64,000 nt of DNA from Flavobacterium sp. WC2421 (lineage in GTDB: Bacteria > Bacteroidota > Bacteroidia > Flavobacteriales > Flavobacteriaceae). This document shows positions 16,669 to 25,984 of this stretch, piece by piece. The stretch spans positions 1,054,001-1,118,000 of the forward strand of contig NZ_CP162004.1 of the NCBI RefSeq assembly GCF_040822115.1. Reading direction: 5' to 3'. The translations under genes were made by a program, and so were the position numbers. The notes below the pieces were generated by a model. The model was not told the origin of the DNA. It did not search any database and worked only from the letters and a program-made list of their open reading frames with translations. The stretch's first letter is position 1, and the number at the start of each line of letters is the position of its first letter.

Positions 16669-16774
16669 GGAGCTATTTCCAGCGGTACACTATATCCTAT
16701 TTTGGCAGTGTTCACCAGAATAGAATATAGTGTACCGCTGGCAAGAGTGAACTGATTAATTAAAATAGCTCTAA
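16669..16774 (+). repeat. Dispersed hairpin repeat, divergent copy E (long inverted repeat)
   Basis: It starts GGAGCTATTTCCAGC like copies C and D, but then forms a very long hairpin: the 27-base arm 16679-16705 pairs with 16715-16741 at 25 positions, and outer GAGCTATTT (16670-16678) pairs with AAATAGCTC (16763-16771). The AAAGGATG-type 3' half of the other copies is absent. It lies between two convergent genes and may be a related but distinct element. Confidence 0.6.
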
Positions 16775-16791
16775 AAACCAAATTATCTCAA

Positions 16792-17262
16792 TTAAAATCG
16801 TTTTCCTAGTTTAAGACCAGCATAAGGAATTAGAATAGTTCCGTCTTCATTACCAGTGTCTAACCCAGGTCCAACATCTACTCCAAAATTAAAACCTTTC
16901 AATCCGTAATAACTAAGTCCGATGGGTAAATAAATAACTACAGCATTACCGTTAAGTAAATAACCATTTCCAAAATCAACATAAGTTGCTGTTAATCCAG
17001 TATTAAACATCATTTTTTGCTCTTGGATTTTACTAAAAAAAACTTTGGCTCCAATACCTACACTTGGTAGTCCAACTCCAATTTCTAAACTCACATAGTT
17101 CGAGACAATTCGTTCATAAGTCAACCCAATTACAGGGGTTGTTCCTAAAATTGTAAAGGATATAGCATTCTTTTTTAAACCTCCAAAATCGTTTTTGTTT
17201 TCCTGAGAAAACACGGTGGCGGAACTTAAAAGTACCAAAATAATAAGGATAAAGTTTTTCAT
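16792..17262 (-). CDS. Hypothetical exported beta-barrel-like protein
   Basis: This 156-residue protein has a signal peptide (MKNFILIILVLLSSATVFSQ). The mature part is rich in Gly, aromatic and alternating hydrophobic residues (PVIGLTYERIVSNYVSLEIGVG, GLSYYGLKGFNFGVDVGPG) and ends LKLGKRF, the look of a small eight-strand outer-membrane barrel. I recognise no specific family or function. It is convergent with the bacilliredoxin gene, and no good promoter is evident upstream. Confidence 0.65.
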   Translation of the reverse strand: MKNFILIILVLLSSATVFSQENKNDFGGLKKNAISFTILGTTPVIGLTYERIVSNYVSLEIGVGLPSVGIGAKVFFSKIQEQKMMFNTGLTATYVDFGNGYLLNGNAVVIYLPIGLSYYGLKGFNFGVDVGPGLDTGNEDGTILIPYAGLKLGKRF

Positions 17263-17608
17263 GGTTTTTTGGTTTAGTTAGTTGGTATTGGTTTATGGTT
17301 TGATATTTAAGCTAATAAACATTTTTATTTTGGGTAAAACTAAAAACAACTACAAATCAATAAAAGAATCAACAGTTTTTACAATTGAAGTCCTCCTCTT
17401 CTTACAAATAGACCTCCTACTAAAATGTGCCATTTCCTTTGTCAAAATTGAATAATTGCAATTCAGAACTCATTGTCAATCCAGATTGCTTCACTTGAAG
17501 TGGTAACATATTATAGTGACGAAAAGCGATATAAAAAGCCTAAACTTTGATTCTCTGCATCTCTGTAACTCTATTTCTCTGCAACTTTGAAACTCTCTAA
17601 CTTTTCCC
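17263..17608. other. Non-coding stretch upstream of trhO
   Basis: No gene, tRNA or clear structured RNA is seen. It holds the 5' regions of the divergent hypothetical gene and trhO, including a CT-rich segment with short repeats of TCTCTGCA / AACTCT around 17550-17600. Confidence 0.4.
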
Positions 17609-17616
17609 TACTTTTG
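17587..17616 (+). promoter_or_regulatory. trhO promoter (TTG-N19-TACTTTTG)
   Basis: TTG at 17587-17589 and TACTTTTG at 17609-17616 match the Bacteroidota promoter consensus; the start codon is 35 bases downstream. Confidence 0.7.
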
Positions 17617-17651
17617 CAAAAATAATTTTTCACACTTAAACCGTTTATAGC

Positions 17652-19028
17652 ATGCAACTGTATAACACTTTAAGCGCAGAAGAAAGAGCCATCATGATTG
17701 ATGATGCCGGAAAACAAAGACTTACTTTGTCTTTCTATGCTTATGCGCAAATTCAAGATCCAACACAATTCCGTAACGATTTATTCCGCGCTTGGGACCC
17801 ACTTGTGGTTCTTGGTCGTATTTATGTGGCCAAAGAAGGAATTAACGCTCAGCTATCACTTCCGGCAGATAATTTCTATGCATTCAAAGACACTATAGAA
17901 GAATATGATTTTATGAAAGGAATGCGCTTGAATATTGCCGTGGAGCATGACGATCACTCTTTCTTGAAGTTAACAGTAAAAGTACGTGACAAAATTGTTG
18001 CTGACGGATTAAACGATGAAACTTTTGATGTTACCAACATTGGAGTGCATTTAAAAGCCAAAGAATTCAATACTATTTTAGACGATCCAAATACAATTGT
18101 GGTTGATTTTAGAAATCATTACGAAAGTGAAATTGGTTATTTTAAAGGCGCTATTACACCTGATGTGGATACTTTTAGAGAGTCATTGCCTATCATTAAT
18201 GAACAATTGCAAGATTTTAAAGAAGATAAAAACCTAGTAATGTACTGCACTGGAGGAATCCGTTGCGAGAAAGCTTCGGCTTATTTTAAACATCAAGGGT
18301 TTAAAAACGTATACCAGTTAGAAGGAGGTATAATTAATTATGCCAAACAAATTAAAGAAGAAAATCTAGAGAGTAAATTCATTGGTAAAAACTTTGTATT
18401 TGATCATCGCTTAGGCGAAAGAATCACTGACGATATCGTTTCACAATGTCACCAATGCGGAAAACCTTGTGATGTGCATACCAATTGTGTCAATGAAGGG
18501 TGTCATTTATTGTTTATTCAATGTGAAGAATGTGCGCTAGCCATGGAGGGTTGTTGTTCCGCCGAATGTGTGGATGTGATTCATTTACCTGAAGAAGAGC
18601 AAAAAGCAATTAGAAGAGGAATAAAAAACGGCAATAAGATTTTCAAAAAAGGAAAATCAGATGTGTTGACTTTTAAAAATAGAGAAGCCAATCAAGACCC
18701 TTTGGCCGCAGTTCCCAATCTTGCCGATTTGACAAAATCGAAAGCATTGGCTAAAAAAACGCCAAAAATTAAAAAACAATACATTGGGAAAGGAACTCAT
18801 TTTTATCCAAAACCAAGCATTGGTCAATTCTTGATTGAAGAAAATGAAATAAAAATTGGAGATACAATGCTGATTAAAGGAGAAACTACTGGAGAACAAA
18901 AAGTAGTAATATCTGAAATGCTTGTAAATGATAAAGTTGCTGAAAAAGCGGTTGTGGGAGATACATGTACTTTTAAGCTTTCTTTCCGAATTCGTTTGTC
19001 AGATAAATTATATAAAATTATAGACTAA
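17652..19028 (+). CDS. trhO: TrhO, tRNA U34 hydroxylase (rhodanese-type), with C-terminal extension
   Basis: TrhO (YceA) makes 5-hydroxyuridine at tRNA position 34. Visible are the N-terminal acylphosphatase-like domain (AYAQIQDPTQFRNDLF, GRIYVAKEGINAQLS), the rhodanese domain with the active-site loop YCTGGIRCEKAS (Cys199), and a Cys-rich segment (CHQCGKPCDVHTNC). The usual length is about 320-350 residues; this one has 458. From about residue 376 there is an extra beta-barrel (GKGTHFYPKPSIGQFLIEEN, IKIGDTMLIKGETTG, VVGDTCTFKL) resembling the EF-Tu-domain-2-like module at the C terminus of U32 peptidases such as TrhP. It has its own promoter and terminator. Confidence 0.92.
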   Translation: MQLYNTLSAEERAIMIDDAGKQRLTLSFYAYAQIQDPTQFRNDLFRAWDPLVVLGRIYVAKEGINAQLSLPADNFYAFKDTIEEYDFMKGMRLNIAVEHDDHSFLKLTVKVRDKIVADGLNDETFDVTNIGVHLKAKEFNTILDDPNTIVVDFRNHYESEIGYFKGAITPDVDTFRESLPIINEQLQDFKEDKNLVMYCTGGIRCEKASAYFKHQGFKNVYQLEGGIINYAKQIKEENLESKFIGKNFVFDHRLGERITDDIVSQCHQCGKPCDVHTNCVNEGCHLLFIQCEECALAMEGCCSAECVDVIHLPEEEQKAIRRGIKNGNKIFKKGKSDVLTFKNREANQDPLAAVPNLADLTKSKALAKKTPKIKKQYIGKGTHFYPKPSIGQFLIEENEIKIGDTMLIKGETTGEQKVVISEMLVNDKVAEKAVVGDTCTFKLSFRIRLSDKLYKIID

Positions 19029-19052
19029 CCCCCTATTTCTTAAAAATTCATT

Positions 19053-19091
19053 AAGACCTTTTCCAAATAGATGGAAAAGGTCTTTTTTTTT
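19053..19091 (+). terminator. Intrinsic terminator of trhO
   Basis: AAGACCTTTTCC and GGAAAAGGTCTT form a 12-bp stem with an 8-base loop, followed by a run of T. Confidence 0.9.
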
Positions 19092-19181
19092 AATAAAACT
19101 TTAATTCTTTGTCAGTTGTAACTTTTGCATCTTACGCTTAAAAAATACTATCTTTACGAATTAATCGTTTTAAGAACATAA

Positions 19182-19198
19182 GTTGTGTTTATCACAAC
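19182..19198 (+). promoter_or_regulatory. Small dyad in the leader of the RicT-like gene
   Basis: GTTGTG-TTTAT-CACAAC is a perfect 6-bp inverted repeat 16 bases before the ATG at 19214. It could be an operator or a leader hairpin; nothing identifies its partner. Confidence 0.3.
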
Positions 19199-19213
19199 AC
19201 TATATATAAAATT

Positions 19214-20521
19214 ATGGCATGTACAAGTTGTTCAACTTCTGATGGTGGTTCACCTAAGGGTTGTAAAAATAATGGGACTTGCGGCACCGATAGCTGCAAT
19301 AAATTAACTGTTTTCGATTGGCTTTCTAATATGAGTTTACCTAATGGGGAGGCGCCTTTTGACTGTGTTGAAGTTCGTTTTAAGAATGGGCGTAAAGAAT
19401 TTTACCGCAATACGGAAAAATTAACTTTATCGATGGGAGACATTGTGGCTACGGTCGCTTCTCCAGGTCATGATATCGGAATTGTTACTTTGACGGGAGA
19501 GTTGGTTAAAATCCAAATGAAGAAAAAAGGAGCGAATTACAACGGTAATGAAATCCCAAAAATCTATAGAAAAGCATCTCAAAAAGATATTGATATTTGG
19601 TCTGCTGCACGCGAACGTGAAGAACCTATGAAAGTTCGAGCACGTGAATTGGCTATAGCCCAAAAACTAGAAATGAAAATATCTGATATTGAATTTCAGG
19701 GAGATGGATCTAAGGCTACTTTTTATTATACGGCCAATGATAGAGTCGATTTTAGACTTTTGATTAAAGATTTTGCCAAAGAATTTAGCACTAGAGTAGA
19801 GATGAAACAAGTAGGTTTCCGTCAGGAAGCAGCTCGTTTAGGTGGTATTGGTTCTTGTGGTAGAGAATTGTGTTGTTCTACTTGGTTGACGGATTTTAGA
19901 AGTGTAAATACTTCTGCGGCACGGTACCAACAACTGTCTTTAAATCCACAAAAACTAGCTGGTCAATGCGGAAAATTGAAATGTTGTCTCAACTATGAGT
20001 TAGACACTTACATGGATGCGTTGAAAGGGTTTCCTGATTTTGAAACGAAGTTAGTTACTGAAAAAGGAGATGCTATCTGTCAAAAACAAGATATTTTTAA
20101 GGGCTTAATGTGGTTTGCTTACACCAATAATTTTGCAAACTGGCACGTATTAAAAATCGAAAAAGTCAAAGAAATCATTGCAGAGAATAAGCTGAAAAAC
20201 AAAGTTTCATCACTAGAAGATTTTGCTATTGAAATTATTCAAGAAACAGAAAAAGACTTTAATAATGCGATGGGACAAGAGAGTTTAACTCGTTTTGACC
20301 AACCTAAGAAAAGCAAAAGACCGAACAAAAAACCGAAGAAAGTAGGTGAAAATGTTATCACTGCGGCTCCTAAAAAAGGTGGGGAAAATGCAATTGTTCC
20401 TAATAATAAAAAACCGGTACATAAAAAACAAGGAAATCCAAATCAAAAAACGCCAACTGGAACAGAGCCTGCACCAGCAAGAAAACCAATAATTATTACT
20501 AAAAATGAGTCTAAGAAATAG
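19214..20521 (+). CDS. PSP1-domain protein, RicT (YaaT)-like
   Basis: This 435-residue protein has a Cys-rich N terminus (ACTSCSTSDGG, CKNNGTCGTDSC), then the PSP1/YaaT core with GFRQEAARLGGIGSCGREL, CCSTWLTDF and GQCGKLKCCLNYE, and a Lys/Pro-rich low-complexity tail from about residue 355. In Bacillus, RicT belongs to the iron-sulfur Ric complex that affects RNA maturation; the conserved cysteines support cluster binding here too. The last 17 bases overlap the gldH start, an arrangement that implies translational coupling with the gliding lipoprotein. Confidence 0.88.
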   Translation: MACTSCSTSDGGSPKGCKNNGTCGTDSCNKLTVFDWLSNMSLPNGEAPFDCVEVRFKNGRKEFYRNTEKLTLSMGDIVATVASPGHDIGIVTLTGELVKIQMKKKGANYNGNEIPKIYRKASQKDIDIWSAAREREEPMKVRARELAIAQKLEMKISDIEFQGDGSKATFYYTANDRVDFRLLIKDFAKEFSTRVEMKQVGFRQEAARLGGIGSCGRELCCSTWLTDFRSVNTSAARYQQLSLNPQKLAGQCGKLKCCLNYELDTYMDALKGFPDFETKLVTEKGDAICQKQDIFKGLMWFAYTNNFANWHVLKIEKVKEIIAENKLKNKVSSLEDFAIEIIQETEKDFNNAMGQESLTRFDQPKKSKRPNKKPKKVGENVITAAPKKGGENAIVPNNKKPVHKKQGNPNQKTPTGTEPAPARKPIIITKNESKK

Positions 20522-20984
20522 CTTTTTATTGCTTTTGATTACGGCAGTCTTTTTTTCATGTGATAAAAAAAGAGCTTTTGATGAGTATAAATCCGTTGGA
20601 AGTGCCTGGCATAAAGACAGTATTGTATCTTTTAATTTACCGGAATTAGATTCTACGAAAAGATATGATTTGTTTATAAACTTGAGAGACAATAACAATT
20701 ATAAATACAACAATCTTTTTTTGATTGTGACCTTAGAAAAACCAAATGGCTACACGAAAGTAGATACTTTAGAGTACCAAATGGCTGATCCCGATGGAAC
20801 ATTACTTGGGGATGGTTTCACGGATATTAAGGAAAGCAAATTGTTTTACAAAGAAAATGTGCGTTTCAGAGGAAAGTACAAAGTCAATATCAAACAGGTG
20901 GTACGGGAAACAGGGAAAGTTCCTGGAGTTGAAAGCCTGGAAGGTATAACAGAAGTAGGTTTAAGAATAGAAAAAAAAGAATAG
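20505..20984 (+). CDS. gldH: Gliding motility lipoprotein GldH
   Basis: This 159-residue lipoprotein has a signal sequence ending in a lipobox (LITAVFFSC, Cys19) and the GldH pattern SAWHKDSIVSFNLPELDS, YDLFINLRDNNNYKYNNLFL and LYENVRF-like KLFYKENVRFRGKY. GldH is needed for flavobacterial gliding and acts with the type IX secretion/gliding machinery at the envelope. It starts inside the RicT-like gene and ends nine bases before the penicillin-binding protein gene, so the three form one operon. This gene order is known from other flavobacteria. Confidence 0.93.
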   Translation: MSLRNSFLLLLITAVFFSCDKKRAFDEYKSVGSAWHKDSIVSFNLPELDSTKRYDLFINLRDNNNYKYNNLFLIVTLEKPNGYTKVDTLEYQMADPDGTLLGDGFTDIKESKLFYKENVRFRGKYKVNIKQVVRETGKVPGVESLEGITEVGLRIEKKE

Positions 20985-20993
20985 AATAGATAT

Positions 20994-23300
20994 ATGGCTG
21001 CTAATAAAAACAATAATAAAGGTAATACTGTAGATAAAGATTTCAAGTATTATACTAAAACATTTTGGAGGTTTTTCTTTTACGGAATGGGAGCTGTTGT
21101 TCTTTTTTTCTTGTTTGCTTCTTGGGGAATTTTTGGCTCTATGCCGTCCTTTGAAGATCTAGAAAATCCCGATTCTAATTTAGCTACAGAAATAATCTCT
21201 TCTGATGGGGTTGTTTTAGGAAAATATTTTCAGAAAAACCGTTCACAATTAAAATATTCTGATTTACCTAAAAATCTAGTTGATGCTTTGGTTGCAACTG
21301 AAGATGAGCGTTTTTATGAGCATTCTGGGATTGACGGAAGAGGAACATTAAGAGCCATTGCAAGTCTTGGAACTAGCGGTGGGGCAAGTACCTTGACACA
21401 ACAACTAGCCAAACAATTATTTCACGGTGAAGGGTCTAAATTTTTGCCGTTTAGAATTGTGCAAAAAGTTAAAGAATGGATTATCGCCATCCGATTAGAA
21501 AGACAATATACTAAAAACGAGATTCTTGCCATGTATTGCAACGTATACGATTTTGGTAATTATTCCGTTGGGGTGAGTTCTGCTGCACAAACCTATTTCT
21601 CAAAAGAACCAAAGAATCTAACGACTGATGAATCAGCAATTTTGGTTGGGATGTTCAAAAATTCAGGATTATACAATCCGGTAAGAAACCCACAAGGGGT
21701 GAAAAACCGTAGAAATGTAGTGCTTTCTCAAATGGAAAAAGCGCATATGATAACGGAAGACCAAAAAGTAAAAATGCAAGCAATGCCCATCACTTTACAT
21801 TTTAAATTAGAAAGCCATAGGGAAGGGACTGCAACTTATTTTAGAGAATACTTACGTGATTACATGAAAAAATGGGTTGATGAAAATAAAAAACCAGATG
21901 GATCAGATTACGACATCTACAAAGACGGTTTAAAAATATATACGACTATTGATTCCAGAATGCAATTGCATGCTGAAGAAGCTGTTGCTGCTCATATGGC
22001 CAACTTACAACAAGAGTTTTTTATTCAGGCTAAAACCAATAAAAACGCTCCGTTTGTAAATATTTCTGATGCCGAAACCCAACGTATTTTAAACCAAGCC
22101 ATGAAGTCGTCTAACAGATGGTCCGTTTTAAAATCATTAGATAAAAGTGACGAGGAAATAATCGCGTCTTTTAAAGTCAAAACAAAAATGACAGTTTTCA
22201 CCTGGAAAGGAGAAAAAGATACCATCATGACTCCAATAGATTCTATTCGTTATTACAAACATTTTTTACAATCTGGTTTGATGGCAATGGAACCACAAAC
22301 AGGGAATATAAAAGCGTGGGTTGGAGGAATCAATTACAAGTATTTTCAATACGATCACGTAGGGCAAGGAGCTAGACAAGTAGGTTCAACATTTAAACCT
22401 TTTGTTTATGCTACTGCAATCGAGCAATTAAATATGTCTCCTTGTGATTCTATCATCGATGCACCATTTACAATTCCAGTTGGTCGTCACCATGTTACTG
22501 CTGCTTGGACACCTAAAAACTCTGACAATAAATACAGAGGAATGATTACGCTGAAAAAAGCATTAGCCAATTCTGTCAATACCATTTCGGCGAAATTAAT
22601 GGATAAAGTAGGGCCAGAAGCTGTCGTTAAATTGACACATAAATTAGGTATAAAATCCGAAATTCCTTTGCAACCTTCTATAGCCTTAGGAGCTGTAGAT
22701 ATTACAGTGGAAGACATGGTAGCTGCCTACAGTACATTTGCTAATCAAGGAGTGTATACTAAACCACAGTTTTTAACACGAATCGAAGATAAAAGTGGTG
22801 TTATTATTTATGAGCCTATTCCAGAATCACATGATGTTCTAAATAAAGACATCGCTTTTGCTATTATTAAATTATTAGAAGGAGTTACCGAAGGGGGATC
22901 TGGAAACAGATTAAGAACCGAAGGTGGTGGTTATGGTTACAATAGAATCACAGGATATCCTTATAAATTTACAAACCCTATTGCCGGTAAAACGGGTACC
23001 ACACAAAATCAATCCGATGGTTGGTTTATGGGAATGGTTCCTAATTTAGTAACGGGTGTTTGGGTAGGTTGCGAAGATCGTTCTGCACGTTTTAAAAGCA
23101 TTACGTATGGTCAAGGTGCCACTGCAGCTTTACCAGTTTGGGCCTATTTCATGAAATTGTGTTATGCTGATTCGGAGCTTAAAGTATCCAAAGAAGAATT
23201 TGAAAGACCCGCAAACCTGTCTATAAAAGTAGATTGTTATTCGGCTCCAAAAGTAAAAGATTCTACAGCTGTTCAAAACACAGATGAATTTGAATTTTAA
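20994..23300 (+). CDS. Class A penicillin-binding protein (transglycosylase/transpeptidase, PBP1A type)
   Basis: This 768-residue bifunctional peptidoglycan synthase has a single TM anchor (about 22-45), a GT51 glycosyltransferase domain with the catalytic Glu in TEDERFYEH (about 102-109) and STLTQQLAKQLF, and a transpeptidase domain with Ser465-x-x-Lys468 (GSTFKPF), the SVN motif (ALANSVNTIS) and KTGTT (666-670). It builds and cross-links cell wall on the outer face of the inner membrane. It closes the ricT-like/gldH/PBP operon and is followed by hairpin repeat copy A. Confidence 0.95.
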   Translation: MAANKNNNKGNTVDKDFKYYTKTFWRFFFYGMGAVVLFFLFASWGIFGSMPSFEDLENPDSNLATEIISSDGVVLGKYFQKNRSQLKYSDLPKNLVDALVATEDERFYEHSGIDGRGTLRAIASLGTSGGASTLTQQLAKQLFHGEGSKFLPFRIVQKVKEWIIAIRLERQYTKNEILAMYCNVYDFGNYSVGVSSAAQTYFSKEPKNLTTDESAILVGMFKNSGLYNPVRNPQGVKNRRNVVLSQMEKAHMITEDQKVKMQAMPITLHFKLESHREGTATYFREYLRDYMKKWVDENKKPDGSDYDIYKDGLKIYTTIDSRMQLHAEEAVAAHMANLQQEFFIQAKTNKNAPFVNISDAETQRILNQAMKSSNRWSVLKSLDKSDEEIIASFKVKTKMTVFTWKGEKDTIMTPIDSIRYYKHFLQSGLMAMEPQTGNIKAWVGGINYKYFQYDHVGQGARQVGSTFKPFVYATAIEQLNMSPCDSIIDAPFTIPVGRHHVTAAWTPKNSDNKYRGMITLKKALANSVNTISAKLMDKVGPEAVVKLTHKLGIKSEIPLQPSIALGAVDITVEDMVAAYSTFANQGVYTKPQFLTRIEDKSGVIIYEPIPESHDVLNKDIAFAIIKLLEGVTEGGSGNRLRTEGGGYGYNRITGYPYKFTNPIAGKTGTTQNQSDGWFMGMVPNLVTGVWVGCEDRSARFKSITYGQGATAALPVWAYFMKLCYADSELKVSKEEFERPANLSIKVDCYSAPKVKDSTAVQNTDEFEF

Positions 23301-23310
23301 ATTTTTTTAG

Positions 23311-23386
23311 AAGCCATTTCCAGCTCTACGCTTTATCTTTGTGGCTGAACAACAGCCACAAAGGATGCCGCTTTGATCTGGGCTAG
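23311..23386 (+). repeat. Dispersed hairpin repeat, copy A
   Basis: 5' arm AAGCCATTTCCAGC then CTTTATCTTT; inner stem GTGGCTG (23341-23347) pairing perfectly with CAGCCAC (23353-23359); 3' arm AAAGGATGCCGCTTT then GATCTGGGCTA. It begins ten bases after the PBP stop codon. The outer arms match copies B, C and D. Confidence 0.85.
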
Positions 23387-23424
23387 AGATTGTACTATTA
23401 ATTACATCATTAGAACCAAAATAT

Positions 23425-24123
23425 ATGATTAATAAAAAAGTAAATACAGTTCAAGACGCACTGAAAGGAGTGCAAGATGGAATGACCATTATGCTAGGTG
23501 GTTTTGGCTTGTGTGGAATTCCGGAAAATTCAATTGCCGAGCTTGTTATAAAAGAAACCAAAGAACTTACCTGTATTTCTAATAATGCTGGGGTTGATGA
23601 TTTTGGACTTGGATTGCTTTTGCAAAAGCGCCAAATCAAGAAAATGATTTCTTCTTATGTAGGAGAAAATGCCGAATTTGAGCGCCAAATGCTCTCTGGA
23701 GAATTGGACGTAGAGTTAACTCCTCAAGGAACTTTAGCCGAAAAATGCCGTGCAGCACAAGCGGGTATTCCTGCCTTTTTTACCCCTGCAGGATACGGAA
23801 CTGAAGTAGCCGAAGGGAAAGAAGTGCGTGAATTTAATGGAAAAATGCACATTATGGAATTAGCCTACAAAGCTGATTTTGCCATCGTAAAAGCATGGAA
23901 AGGAGACGAAGCAGGGAATTTAATTTTTAAAGGAACCGCTCGTAACTTTAATGCCTGTATGGCTGGTGGTGCAAAAATTACTGTTGCCGAAGTAGAAGAA
24001 CTTTTACCAGTGGGTTCATTAGACCCAAATGAAATTCATATTCCAGGAATCATGGTACAACGCATCTTTCAAGGTGAAAAATTCGAAAAAAGAATTGAAC
24101 AAAGAACTGTTAGACAAAAATAA
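23425..24123 (+). CDS. scoA: 3-oxoacid CoA-transferase, subunit A
   Basis: This 232-residue protein has the subunit-A pattern [19 protein letters not shown], the middle segment [21 protein letters not shown] (CoA-transferase family I) and [18 protein letters not shown]. With subunit B it transfers CoA between succinyl-CoA and acetoacetate or other 3-oxoacids, for ketone-body or branched-chain amino-acid breakdown. The start ATG 23425 follows repeat A. Subunit B follows after 90 bases. Confidence 0.95.
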   Translation: MINKKVNTVQDALKGVQDGMTIMLGGFGLCGIPENSIAELVIKETKELTCISNNAGVDDFGLGLLLQKRQIKKMISSYVGENAEFERQMLSGELDVELTPQGTLAEKCRAAQAGIPAFFTPAGYGTEVAEGKEVREFNGKMHIMELAYKADFAIVKAWKGDEAGNLIFKGTARNFNACMAGGAKITVAEVEELLPVGSLDPNEIHIPGIMVQRIFQGEKFEKRIEQRTVRQK

Positions 24124-24213
24124 TAGATTCTGTAATCCCAAAATTCATGGTGATTACTTTTATATAAAACACTTAATTATCCTTAATTCCTTAATGGTTT
24201 AAATATAAAGTAT

Positions 24214-24870
24214 ATGTTAGGAAAAGAAGAAATCGCAAAACGAATAGCCAAAGAAGTAAAAGACGGCTATTACGTAAACTTAGGAATCGGAATTCCTACA
24301 TTGGTAGCTAACTATGTTCGTAATGATATTGCTGTTGAATTTCAAAGTGAAAACGGCGTTCTTGGTATGGGCCCTTTTCCTTTTGAAGGAGAAGAAGATG
24401 CTGATATAATTAATGCAGGAAAACAAACCATAACGACTTTACCAGGAGCTTCTTTCTTTGATTCTGCTTTGAGTTTTGGAATGATTCGTTCTCAAAAAGT
24501 AGATTTAACCATTCTTGGTGCAATGGAAGTAGCTGAAAATGGGGATATTGCTAACTGGAAAATCCCAGGCAAAATGGTAAAAGGAATGGGTGGCGCAATG
24601 GATTTAGTCGCTTCGGCAGAGAATATTGTTGTGGCGATGATGCACGTAAATAAAAAAGGAGAATCTAAAATTCTTAAAAAATGCAGCTTACCCCTAACTG
24701 GTGTAGGTTGTGTGAAAAAAGTAGTTACTGAATTAGCCGTGCTTGAAATAACCCCAAAAGGATTTAAATTACTAGAACGTGCTCCAGGTGTTACAGTAGA
24801 ATATATTATTGCTTCCACAGAAGCGGAACTTATTATTGAAGGAGATATTCCTGAAATGGTGATTGATTAA
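24214..24870 (+). CDS. scoB: 3-oxoacid CoA-transferase, subunit B
   Basis: This 218-residue subunit carries the catalytic glutamate (Glu46) in the SENG motif of VEFQSENGVLGMGP, which forms the glutamyl-CoA intermediate, and the GAMEVAENGDIANWKIPG and GMGGAMDLV segments of the family. It forms a heteromer with the upstream subunit A. A strong terminator at 24921-24957 ends the pair. Confidence 0.95.
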   Translation: MLGKEEIAKRIAKEVKDGYYVNLGIGIPTLVANYVRNDIAVEFQSENGVLGMGPFPFEGEEDADIINAGKQTITTLPGASFFDSALSFGMIRSQKVDLTILGAMEVAENGDIANWKIPGKMVKGMGGAMDLVASAENIVVAMMHVNKKGESKILKKCSLPLTGVGCVKKVVTELAVLEITPKGFKLLERAPGVTVEYIIASTEAELIIEGDIPEMVID

Positions 24871-24920
24871 TGCTTTATTAAACAGCAAAACAAAATAATA
24901 TAGGTAGAAAATATACTTAT

Positions 24921-24957
24921 AAAAATAGGCTGCCCTTTTTGAGGACAGCCTATTTTT
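24921..24957. terminator. Intrinsic terminator between scoB and the convergent gene
   Basis: AAAAATAGGCTGCCC and GGACAGCCTATTTTT pair along nearly their whole length. The stem is flanked by A and T runs, so it can serve both strands. Confidence 0.85.
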
Positions 24958-24978
24958 ATTTATTGCTATTGTTGTGGT

Positions 24979-25782
24979 CTATTGTAAGTAATATATATAA
25001 CCCACATTAAGCCATACTAACCAGTCATTAGCTTTGTTTTCTTTATAAATAGCAGGGTTTGGATTTAAACCATCTACCCAGTTAGAAAAATAATATTGAA
25101 ATCGTAAGTCAATCATTAAATCACGTAAAGGAGTTAATTTATATCGTGTTCCTACACTTGAAACTACTGACCAAACTGTACCTCCTTCATTTGAAAACCC
25201 ATAGGGACGATTGTCAGTAGGAGTTAAGTATTTAGGGAAAGTAGTTAATGGTGTGCCTAAAGGACCTAATGTGGAAGAGGCTGTGGCATTGTAATAACTG
25301 AATTGCCCACCAAGACTTATAAATGGACCTAGACTACCTATTCTAGAAGTGAAATCTCGAATACTAAAAGGGAAATATTCCAGTTGCATACCAATGTTTG
25401 TTACAGCGGTGCTACCTCTCATTGCTCTTAATTGATCAGCACCAAGTGAAGTTCTGTCAGGGCTTACCCATTCTCCAAAATGTTTTAACTCGGTTTTATT
25501 GTATGACAATTCACTCCTAAGCTTGAAATGATCGTTAAAATAGGTTTCGGGAGTATAACAGTTACAAGATGCCTTGTAAGAAAAGTTGATATAATGAATA
25601 ATACCTATACCCAAACCCGTATTTCCAGCATTTGTAGTTAAATTATAACGTTCCCCGTAGTCAGATTGAAAAGCTACTGGACCAGCTATAACTCCTACTT
25701 CATGCGAAAAGCCAAATTGAGCATTTGAGCTGTTTGAAAAGCCCAATAAAATCAATAGAGTTAAGGTTATTTGTTTAAGCAT
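24979..25782 (-). CDS. Outer-membrane beta-barrel-like protein of unknown function
   Basis: This 267-residue exported protein has a signal peptide (ending NSSNAQF). The mature part is rich in Gly, Tyr and Phe with alternating strands (HEVGVIAGPVAFQSDYGERY, NIGMQLEYFPFSIRDF, LGPFISLGGQFSYY) and ends NVGYIYYLQ. It resembles a conserved Flavobacterium family sometimes labelled THC0290_0291, whose function is not known to me. A -7 box TATATTTG lies upstream (complement of 25809-25816). It diverges from gdhA and shares a 278-base control region with two AACG-N4-CGTT sites. Confidence 0.75.
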   Translation of the reverse strand: MLKQITLTLLILLGFSNSSNAQFGFSHEVGVIAGPVAFQSDYGERYNLTTNAGNTGLGIGIIHYINFSYKASCNCYTPETYFNDHFKLRSELSYNKTELKHFGEWVSPDRTSLGADQLRAMRGSTAVTNIGMQLEYFPFSIRDFTSRIGSLGPFISLGGQFSYYNATASSTLGPLGTPLTTFPKYLTPTDNRPYGFSNEGGTVWSVVSSVGTRYKLTPLRDLMIDLRFQYYFSNWVDGLNPNPAIYKENKANDWLVWLNVGYIYYLQ

Positions 25783-25892
25783 TTTTTAGTTAAAATTTCA
25801 AGTCTTGACAAATATATAAAAAACATCATTCAACCTTTGAAATTAAAATTAAAAATAAGTAATTAAATTCCTAAAATGGCTAAGAAAAAAGC

Positions 25893-25904
25893 AACGTTTT
25901 CGTT
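25893..25904. promoter_or_regulatory. AACG-N4-CGTT site 1 upstream of gdhA
   Basis: AACGTTTTCGTT is the reverse complement of the site at 26022-26033, 129 bases away across the gdhA control region, and of a third site at 58410-58421. It is a candidate operator of an unidentified regulator. Confidence 0.4.
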
Positions 25905-25984
25905 TAAACTACAACTTCAAAAGCTGAATTCTTCAAGAATGATTAATAAAAAGATAAATCGATAAAACATACTTAATAATTAAT

